Positions 54,459 through 60,334 of a stretch of 64,000 nucleotides of DNA are shown here, one piece after another. The position numbers and the translations under genes are program-made. The notes under the pieces are model-generated. The model was given only the letters and a program-made list of their open reading frames with translations, was not told the DNA's origin and made no database searches. The stretch lies in contig NZ_JACYMM010000012.1 of assembly GCF_020858115.1 (NCBI RefSeq), positions 186,001 to 250,000 of the forward strand, read 5' to 3'. Source of the DNA: Janthinobacterium sp. FW305-129 (GTDB lineage Bacteria > Pseudomonadota > Gammaproteobacteria > Burkholderiales > Burkholderiaceae_D). Each line of letters starts with the position of its first letter. Positions within the stretch are counted from its first letter, which is position 1.

Positions 54459-54953
54459 TTATTGCGTTGCAGGCACCGTCACGATGCGGGGTACATGCCC
54501 CGTGTGCGCGAGGAAACGGACCAGGGTCGCATGCGACAGCGCCACTGTGGCCGTGTTGCGCAGCGGATGCGCTTGTATATGGCCGGCATCCCACACGGCC
54601 TGGTCCAGCACCAGCTCCACCGCCTGCGCGCTGTCGTGGATCAGCGCGAACAGGCTGACGGCTCCGGGCGTAATGCCCAGGTGCCGCAGCAGGCGCTCGG
54701 GCGAGGCCATGCTCAGCTTACTGGCCGGCAACAGCCGTCCCAGCGCCGCCAGGTCGATGCGCTTGTCGCAGGGCACGATGACGAGCAAATGCCGCCGGCC
54801 CTTCTCGTCGCGCACGAACAGGTTTTTCACCATCAGGCCGGGCATGGCGGGCACGTGAATCAGCGCTTCATCGATGGTGTGGACGGCCGGGTGTTCGACC
54901 ATGGCGTAATCGCCGGCGCTGCTTGCCAGCCAGCGGGACAGGATCTCTTGCAT
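54459..54953 (-). CDS. Prolyl-tRNA editing/YbaK-type deacylase (ProX)
   Basis: 164 residues, starting at ATG 54953; GAGGAA is seven bases upstream of it but only one base from the alternative ATG at 54959. The YbaK/EbsC domain shows MVEHPAVHTIDEALIHVPAMPGLMVKNLFVRDEKGRRHLLVIVP, with K61-type catalytic lysine in VKNLF, and GAVSLFALIHD. It hydrolyses mischarged Ala-tRNA(Pro) or Cys-tRNA(Pro). It converges with the MFS gene with 7 bp between stops. Confidence 0.86.
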   Translation of the reverse strand: MQEILSRWLASSAGDYAMVEHPAVHTIDEALIHVPAMPGLMVKNLFVRDEKGRRHLLVIVPCDKRIDLAALGRLLPASKLSMASPERLLRHLGITPGAVSLFALIHDSAQAVELVLDQAVWDAGHIQAHPLRNTATVALSHATLVRFLAHTGHVPRIVTVPATQ

Positions 54954-55012
54954 GGGCATTTCCTCAACGCGAGTGCGATGGGAAATTGTAGCGGATCGGG
55001 GCGCTGTCACCG

Positions 55013-55210
55013 CTACGGTTTTTTCTCCGCCTCGGCTTGATCGGCGGCCGCCAGCCCCCAGTCATTCCAGCCTTCGCCAAACAGCTCGATGGGATGCTGC
55101 GTGCGTTCGGAACCATTGCCGCAGCGCATGGCATTCGGTGGACAATACTTGTCGCAGCCCCAGCAGATGCGTTCGGGATTCTTGGGATTCAAGGGAAAGG
55201 GCTTGGCCAT
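55013..55210 (-). CDS. DUF3079 small Cys-rich protein
   Basis: 65 residues. The core RICWGCDKYCPPNAMRCGNG contains four Cys in C-x2-C-x3-C-x6-C spacing, compatible with zinc or Fe-S binding, followed by the family stretch IELFGEGWNDWG. DUF3079 is a small proteobacterial family of unknown function, often near core genes. It lies 60 bp upstream of the ProX gene on the same strand; co-transcription is likely. Confidence 0.85.
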   Translation of the reverse strand: MAKPFPLNPKNPERICWGCDKYCPPNAMRCGNGSERTQHPIELFGEGWNDWGLAAADQAEAEKKP

Positions 55211-55368
55211 GGGGGGCGATGGGGTCGGTTGAGGTCTCTTCGACGACTGTAGACCTGGCGCGGGAGGCGGTCAAACGAATTTCTGTGGGGAATTTGCTTA
55301 GGTCAAGTTTGCGCATATTGCTGTGGTGGCAGCTTGCGCTCTACGTTCACCAGCAAGACCAGCGTATG

Positions 55369-55677
55369 TCATTCCCTCTCATAACTGGTCACCGCATCAT
55401 TAGCATGACTCTTGATGACCTTCATTATTTTGGCATTGCCTTGATATTTCACCTCAAGAATTCTCAGCTGATTTTGCGCCACCTTGCAGTATTTATGTAT
55501 ATTCTTGAGGATAGCATCCTGCTGCCGCTTAGGTAGCTCCCCATCAAATTCTCCCGCCAAGTGCTCACATGCTTCTGCGTTATAGATAAACCTGCTGACA
55601 TCCTGAGGGAGTGGCTGGGCTGAAAAGGCAAAAGGAAGAACAAAGTAAATGGCTACTATCAGAAAAAACATTCGCAT
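55369..55677 (-). CDS. Small exported protein, possible immunity protein
   Basis: 102 residues with a signal peptide (MRMFFLIVAIYFVLPFAFSA). The mature part is helical, with two Cys (EACEHLAGEFDGELPKRQQDAI and HKYCKVAQNQL) that could pair. It follows the M15-type peptidase gene by 9 bp on the same strand. Its small size, periplasmic targeting and AT-rich sequence are what would be expected of an immunity protein to a periplasm-acting toxin. Homologues next to T6SS peptidases are familiar to me, but I cannot verify the match. Otherwise unknown. Confidence 0.6.
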   Translation of the reverse strand: MRMFFLIVAIYFVLPFAFSAQPLPQDVSRFIYNAEACEHLAGEFDGELPKRQQDAILKNIHKYCKVAQNQLRILEVKYQGNAKIMKVIKSHANDAVTSYERE

Positions 55678-55686
55678 GATTTTCCT

Positions 55687-56250
55687 TTAATAACCGTTAT
55701 TGGACCAGTGTGACCGGTCGCTTCCAGGCCCGTTGTATTTCTTTACTCCATATGTTGCAGCGACCGCGATAAGTTGCCTGTTCATGCCGTTTCTCGGCAA
55801 AGTGGCAATCTTCACCATATTACCGCTCGCATCTTTCACCTCAACCGTTCCGCTCCACACCAAATCCATATCAATCGCAAGACCAGAATTATGTTGCGAG
55901 CGCAGTGCGGGCTTGATGGGTAAATGATTAATCTGCAAGACGGTCAACATCGCTTTTGCAGCCTTGACAGATGCGTCAATTTCACCGTGATCCCATGCGA
56001 TATTCACACCCGCCATTTTTGGGATGTGTGGGGGATCAAGCTGTTTTCTTGCGAGTCTCCACGCATAATGCATCAGGTAGGAGCGCTGCGGCGGTCTGTA
56101 GGTGGCATTGATTGCAACCCTGATCCCCGCCTCTTTCATTGCATATAGAAAATCTTCCACTGCCAAACGAAAATTTCCTGACAAATCCCTCGTGTTGGTG
56201 CTGCCTGGAAATTTTCGCCCCCATGTTTCACCACTGAGTTCGTCATCCAT
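55687..56250 (-). CDS. M15-type zinc D,D-/L,D-peptidase-like protein, candidate T6SS effector
   Basis: 187 residues, no signal peptide, GGAGG five bases before the ATG. The zinc site of M15 peptidases is readable: SQHNSGLAID (His120, Asp127) and DRSHW (Asp178, His181), with an Arg at 52 (TYRPP). Such enzymes cleave peptidoglycan stem peptides. The region is lower in GC than the flanks. The absence of an export signal, the adjacent small exported protein, and a vgrG about 4 kb away suggest a secreted antibacterial peptidase; a phage endolysin origin is the alternative. Confidence 0.68.
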   Translation of the reverse strand: MDDELSGETWGRKFPGSTNTRDLSGNFRLAVEDFLYAMKEAGIRVAINATYRPPQRSYLMHYAWRLARKQLDPPHIPKMAGVNIAWDHGEIDASVKAAKAMLTVLQINHLPIKPALRSQHNSGLAIDMDLVWSGTVEVKDASGNMVKIATLPRNGMNRQLIAVAATYGVKKYNGPGSDRSHWSNNGY

Positions 56251-56354
56251 CTCGCCTCCATCATGAAGTATCCTTAATTTAATGCAAACCTGGAAGGATG
56301 GTGTTGACAGGGAACAGGAGGCTTATGGCAGCGGCATCAAGTGAATATAAGGCC

Positions 56355-56798
56355 TTATGCCGCAGAAACAGACACTTCCAGCACGATCCGCGCATAGTCG
56401 GCACCACCGTCCGCCGCCCGCGCCTTCAGCTCATCGAGCGCGTAGACCATCGTCACCGTGGCGCCTGGCACGAACAGCTTGATGTCCTGCCGGCGGTGCG
56501 TGTAGATGCTTTCATCGGCTGTCGAGCCATCGGCCAGGCGCAAAGTGAAGCTGTTGACTTCATCGCCACGCCGGCTGTCCTGGCCCGCGAAATACGTGCG
56601 CTCGATGATGCCCGTCAAGGTTTGCGTCTGCAGGCGCCTGGCCGCGATGTTTTGCCACCACGCTTCGGAGGCGAACAAGCCATGGCTGCCTTTCAGGCCC
56701 ATGCGGGGCCTGGAACTGTCGAGGGTGAGCGCCTGGGTTTTGGCGACGCGGCCGGGGTCTTTTGCCAGGGCTTCGGCGAGGGTGTAGACGGGTTTCAT
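56355..56798 (-). CDS. Conserved-looking protein, unknown
   Basis: 147 residues from ATG 56798 (MKPVYTLAEALAKDPGRVAKTQALTLDSSRPRMGLKGSHGLFASEAWWQNIAARRLQ...). An earlier TTG at 56828 is less likely. It is soluble, with mixed alpha/beta segments and codon use like the core genome; the sequence (TGIIERTYFAGQDSRRGDEVNSFTLRLADGSTADESIYTHRRQDIKLFVPGA) does not recall a named family. It lies downstream of a GNAT gene (26 bp) on the same strand. Confidence 0.55.
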   Translation of the reverse strand: MKPVYTLAEALAKDPGRVAKTQALTLDSSRPRMGLKGSHGLFASEAWWQNIAARRLQTQTLTGIIERTYFAGQDSRRGDEVNSFTLRLADGSTADESIYTHRRQDIKLFVPGATVTMVYALDELKARAADGGADYARIVLEVSVSAA

Positions 56799-56824
56799 AA
56801 GGCGGAGTTCCGGGAAGCGCGCGC

Positions 56825-57232
56825 TCAATGTTTGCGCCGGATCACATAGGCATTGCCGGCAGGCTCAAAACCGAGCGTCGGATAGTAGGACATGGCATCC
56901 GGAGCGGAAAGCAGTATCAGGGACACTTCATCGCCGATGATGGCTTGCGTGCGCTGGACCAGCTGCTTGCCGATACCCAGGCCCTGGTATTGCCTGTTGA
57001 CGGCCAGATCCGACAGATAGCAGCAATACGCATGGTCGGTCAGCGACCTCGCCACCCCCACCAGCTCATTGTCTACCCAAGCCGACAGCAAGAGACAAGG
57101 CGCGGCGAACATGCGCGCGATTCTCGGCAGATTGCCGGTCGGCCGCTTGATTCCGGACTGATCGAAGACGCGCACGACGTCGAGCGGATCGAGGGGAAAG
57201 TTGTGACGATATTCTACGGTGATGTTTTTCAT
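56825..57232 (-). CDS. GNAT family N-acetyltransferase
   Basis: 135 residues from ATG 57232 (KNITVEYRHNFPLDPLDVVRVFDQSGIKRPTGN). The acetyl-CoA loop is LAVNRQYQGLGIGKQLVQRTQAIIG, and the C-terminal YYPTLGFEPAGNAYVIRR is the usual Tyr/Gly-Phe end. Substrate unknown. It follows another GNAT gene by 76 bp on the same strand, and both read toward the unknown gene at 56355. Confidence 0.85.
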   Translation of the reverse strand: MKNITVEYRHNFPLDPLDVVRVFDQSGIKRPTGNLPRIARMFAAPCLLLSAWVDNELVGVARSLTDHAYCCYLSDLAVNRQYQGLGIGKQLVQRTQAIIGDEVSLILLSAPDAMSYYPTLGFEPAGNAYVIRRKH

Positions 57233-57308
57233 GGTTTCATAGGTGGAAGTGAATAGGAGCGTAGCTGGGGACGAGGGGATATTGCCATCCCCTCCACGCA
57301 GATAAAAC

Positions 57309-57770
57309 TCATTCAACTGCCCGGAACTTCAGGAAACGCCGGCCGTCATACTCCACCTCGCAGTCAAAGGCGAAGCCGATTCGTGCAAGCCCCCTGACGC
57401 GCGTGCGGCTGGGCGGCAGCAGGAGACTTACAGCACCTATGCCCAGTTCCAGCCGGCGGCGCATGAAAGCGCGCACCAGCGCGGGTCCACATCCCCAGAA
57501 TTCAGGAAGCAATACCAGTGCGAGATCCGCTTCGCGCCCTTCCTGCTGAAAACCGCCCCAGCCGGCAAAAGCACCATCGATCCGGATCGCCCACGGTCCA
57601 TAGCCATGGGCCTGCCACTGCGCGTCCTTGCCTTTCGCCCATTCCACCACAGCCTGCTCAGTCCAGCTTTCGGTGGCGAGCGGCATGTGGCGGATGACGT
57701 CCGGGTGGTTCAGCAGAAGGAGCCAATCCGCGGGCAGGATAGCGGAAAACGGGTGGAGCGTGAAGGTCAT
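57309..57770 (-). CDS. GNAT-like acetyltransferase, RimJ/RimL type
   Basis: 153 residues (MTFTLHPFSAILPADWLLLLNHPDVIRHMPLATESW...). The strand-helix layout, GPWAIRIDGAFAGWGGFQQEGREADLALVLLPEFWGCGPALVRAFMRRRLELG and SRTRVRGLARIGFAFDCEVEYDGRRFLKFRA fit the GNAT fold; the acetyl-CoA loop is WGCGPA rather than the ideal Q/RxxGxG/A. Substrate unknown. Next to the second acetyltransferase gene. Confidence 0.75.
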   Translation of the reverse strand: MTFTLHPFSAILPADWLLLLNHPDVIRHMPLATESWTEQAVVEWAKGKDAQWQAHGYGPWAIRIDGAFAGWGGFQQEGREADLALVLLPEFWGCGPALVRAFMRRRLELGIGAVSLLLPPSRTRVRGLARIGFAFDCEVEYDGRRFLKFRAVE

Positions 57771-57936
57771 GGTCGTCTTGTGGGGGCAATCGTGGGCAGA
57801 GAGAGGCCTGCGCCACGCATGGGGCAGATGGAGTCAGTTGGTGTCATGAAAGCATTGTAGCGTGTCGCAAACGTTCAAGACCTGCATCAGGTAGCAAGCG
57901 ATACTGCCTTCATCGCATGCACACCGAAGGAGTTTC

Positions 57937-58206
57937 ATGAACACCGCTGCCATGCCCGTCGCGCGCGGGATCGCCGACTTGCCAAGCTCGCCCGCCCTGC
58001 CGTTTCCCGGCAATGCGCAGCAGTTCAAGCCGCGCACTATCCACCAGGCCATGAAAAATTGGAGCGGGCACGACGGCCCGATATTCCTGGCACAGCTTCG
58101 GCCAGCGACTGGTGCCGCACCTGAAGAAGCGATGGCGCTCAGCATGGCGCCATGCGCAACACAGGAAACATCGAACTCACCCATGAATACCTATGTCAAT
58201 TCGTAA
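57937..58206 (+). pseudogene. Truncated cytochrome P450 N-terminus (remnant)
   Basis: 89 residues, with GAAGGAG before the ATG. Residues about 12-52 (IADLPSSPALPFPGNAQQFKPRTIHQAMKNWSGHDGPIFLAQL) resemble the membrane-proximal opening of bacterial P450s (LPxPPxxPLLGNxxQFxPxxxHxxLxxWxxxYGPIF). The rest, including the heme-binding Cys, is absent: the frame ends over the start of the next gene. The reading may also hold a frameshift after about residue 52. A decayed P450 gene is the best reading, though a small unrelated ORF is possible. Confidence 0.5.
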
Positions 58207-58804
58207 ATTTCACCGCCTGTCGGCCTGTGTCCTGGCGGTCTTTATATTGTTGCATCTTGGCAATCACCTGGCGGCCGTTGCCGGCCCCCATGCGCACATC
58301 GCCTTCATGGAGGCGATCCGGCCCCTGTATCGACATGCCGTGCTCGAGCCGGTGCTGCTGGCGTGCGTGCTGTTTCAATGTGGCAGCGGAACATGGATGG
58401 CGCTAAGGAGCTGGAAGAAACGCGACGGATTCGTAGCGTGGCTACAAGCCGGTTCGGGCATCTACCTGGCCCTGTTCCTGCTGTTTCATGTGGGTGCCGT
58501 CCTGTTCGGCCGCGCCGCGCTCAGGCTCGACACCAATTTTTACTATGCGGCAGCCGGTTTTGTCCTGATGCCATATGCATGGTTCTTTGCGCCGTACTAC
58601 TTCCTCGCGGTGTTCGCCCTGTTTGCCCACCTGGGCTGTGCCGCCTACTGGCAAGTCCAGGCGCGCCCGCCCATGGTGCGCAGGCTCGCCATCGGCATTC
58701 CGGCGGGCGCCGGCCTGGTGCTCGCCCTGCTGATTGACCTGGCTCTGGCGGGCAGGCTCCACCCGCTCGACATTCCCGCGAAATACCTGCTCATTTACCA
58801 ATAA
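58193..58804 (+). CDS. Small membrane protein, possible heme-binding cytochrome-b-like
   Basis: 203 residues with about five hydrophobic segments (VLAVFILLHLGNHLAAVAG, AVLEPVLLACVLFQCGSGTWMAL, SGIYLALFLLFHVGAVLF, FAPYYFLAVFALFAHLGCAAYW, IGIPAGAGLVLALLIDLAL). His residues in the helices (LHLGNH, LFHVG, FAHLG) might ligate heme as in succinate-dehydrogenase anchor proteins, an inference only. It overlaps the P450 remnant by 14 bp, perhaps a decayed operon. Otherwise unknown. Confidence 0.55.
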   Translation: MSIRKFHRLSACVLAVFILLHLGNHLAAVAGPHAHIAFMEAIRPLYRHAVLEPVLLACVLFQCGSGTWMALRSWKKRDGFVAWLQAGSGIYLALFLLFHVGAVLFGRAALRLDTNFYYAAAGFVLMPYAWFFAPYYFLAVFALFAHLGCAAYWQVQARPPMVRRLAIGIPAGAGLVLALLIDLALAGRLHPLDIPAKYLLIYQ

Positions 58805-59055
58805 GCAGGGTACGCCCGCGGTCGCGGTTGGGGAAGTTGTGGCGGGCAGGCGCCGTCCAGTCATCGTTGCCAGCAAATATCTGCGTACATTATCCATGCA
58901 AAAGAATTCCCGCCGTGGCTGCGCCCGATACGCTGCGGCACCCGGCAGAGAATCCCGGCAGATATAATGATGGAATGAGTAGCCGAGACAAATCCCCGAC
59001 AAATAAAATCCGGGCCCTGCCCTCGATGCATATCTGACCGATACAACAAGACCAC

Positions 59056-59439
59056 ATGAAAATGAAAATATTATTCGCCGCTTCGCTGGGAATTCTGTCG
59101 CTGATGCAAACACCATTATCCTTCGCGGATAATATCAACGGAAAAAATCTTTATGTACAGAGATGTGCCGTGTGCCACGGAGCTGATATCAAAGGGACAG
59201 GAGCATTGGCAAATAAGAGCAATCCCCCAACGCCTGACCTGACGACATCCGCTTTCAAAAAACGACTGAAGGATTATCCTGGCGTTATTGTGTCATCAGT
59301 CATACTCCGCCCCAATGGCGACTTGATTCCAAAAACTTTGCGAGAAAATGGCGTGAAGATACCGCCGCATGCCTGGAAAGTTCAGGATTTTCGCGACTTG
59401 AATCAATATATGAGTGGGGTGATTTTAAAGAGTCGATGA
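59056..59439 (+). CDS. Class I cytochrome c, exported
   Basis: 127 residues with a signal peptide (MKMKILFAASLGILSLMQTPLSFA). The heme motif CAVCH is at 37-41; a Met ligand near the C-terminus (YMSGVIL) is plausible. Sequence GKNLYVQRCAVCHGADIKGTG then ALANKSNPPTPDL is typical of c-type cytochromes of cbb3/alternative pathways. GC is lower than that of the core genes, as elsewhere in this stretch. It is bounded by a terminator. Confidence 0.85.
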   Translation: MKMKILFAASLGILSLMQTPLSFADNINGKNLYVQRCAVCHGADIKGTGALANKSNPPTPDLTTSAFKKRLKDYPGVIVSSVILRPNGDLIPKTLRENGVKIPPHAWKVQDFRDLNQYMSGVILKSR

Positions 59440-59512
59440 TGTAGGCAGGACATCAAGAAACTGAGCCTGTCATTTTTGCGCGGACTCTTGCTCGGAATCT
59501 CAAGAGCGCGAT

Positions 59513-59543
59513 AAAAAAGCCAGTCAAATGACTGGCTTTTTTT
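59513..59543. terminator. Bidirectional intrinsic terminator
   Basis: AAAAAA-GCCAGTCA-AA-TGACTGGC-TTTTTTT; both sides carry homopolymer runs, so it can end the cytochrome c and the convergent GFA-type transcripts. Confidence 0.85.
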
Positions 59544-59544
59544 A

Positions 59545-59937
59545 TTATGTTGGATTTTCTTGAAACTGTTTTGCACCATCACAAATTTCATACCATGCCG
59601 GCTTGGAGCCAACATAAACATGAAATTGCATTCTTACCTCGGGGTCATCATCCAGGCAGTTAACGGCGATGGGAAATGAATCATTCTCCGAGCCAACTTC
59701 CCCCAAGGAAGTCCCGCAGTGTTTGCAAAAAGTTCTTGCATACTTAAAGGGAGGCTCTGGCTCATAGCGCTGAATACATTCTCGCCCCTCCAGCAAGGTA
59801 AATGAATTTTTATCCACGAAGACCAGGGCACTCGCTCCCGCCTTCCGGCAGCGGGAACAGTGGCACATGCCCATCATGCCTGGGGGTGAGGCCAATTCAA
59901 ATTTTACTGCGCCACAGCAGCAACTGCCTTTGATCAT
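59545..59937 (-). CDS. GFA-family (CENP-V) zinc protein under a LexA box
   Basis: 130 residues. The Cys pattern of the GFA family is complete: CCC at 6-8, C-x-C-x2-C at 25-30 (CHCSRC), and CKHC at 71-74, which bind two zinc ions. Members are called glutathione-dependent formaldehyde-activating enzyme, but most lack shown activity. Upstream, a TTGAAA -35 hexamer (59981-59986, minus strand) is followed directly by a LexA box. SOS control is therefore predicted; it is not usual for this family. Confidence 0.85.
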   Translation of the reverse strand: MIKGSCCCGAVKFELASPPGMMGMCHCSRCRKAGASALVFVDKNSFTLLEGRECIQRYEPEPPFKYARTFCKHCGTSLGEVGSENDSFPIAVNCLDDDPEVRMQFHVYVGSKPAWYEICDGAKQFQENPT

Positions 59938-59960
59938 GAGGTGTCCTTTTTGAACGTTGA

Positions 59961-59980
59961 TACTGTATTTTTACACAGTA
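59961..59980. promoter_or_regulatory. LexA (SOS) box ahead of the GFA-type gene
   Basis: TACTGTATTTTTACACAGTA; TACTGT and ACAGTA are separated by 8 bp. It sits between a TTGAAA -35 hexamer and a TATCAA -10-like hexamer (18-bp spacing) of the minus-strand promoter, so bound LexA would block it. Confidence 0.75.
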
Positions 59981-60334
59981 TTTCAAAAAAAACAATGCGC
60001 GCATAAAGGAGTCTTTCAGAGCCCCCCTCTGCAGCATCCAACTATACATCGCGCGAAAGTGTGACTATTGGAGGGATTATCCACTGGTAACTTGCGTACA
60101 ATTTGTACAGCAAACAAATATACCGAACACCACAAGAAATTCGAAAAGGTACCGCTATCCCTCCAGGGATGTGCAGTCCGCCAGCGTCCGACGTGCTCGA
60201 CTTTCCACCTCGAAACCTTTGTTCTGCCGCAATCACACTGGCCTCAGATGTGACGAGGCGCAGCCTTGCCGTTACGTTAGCAAGCCACATGGAAATTTTT
60301 CTTGCGAAATGGGCACCTAATTTGAAAGCTCACC
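59981..60334. other. 354-bp non-coding stretch between GFA-type gene and vgrG
   Basis: No gene is convincing here. It holds the -35 region of the GFA gene, a region of mixed low GC, the inverted repeat at 60092-60113 and probably the vgrG promoter. A short stem ATCCCT / AGGGAT lies near 60156-60170. Confidence 0.5.
60092..60113. promoter_or_regulatory. Inverted repeat upstream of vgrG
   Basis: TTGC-GTACAA-T-TTGTAC-A-GCAA: the 6-bp arms GTACAA/TTGTAC are perfect and the outer TTGC/GCAA also match. It lies 222 bp ahead of vgrG. Possible operator; no regulator is known. Confidence 0.35.
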
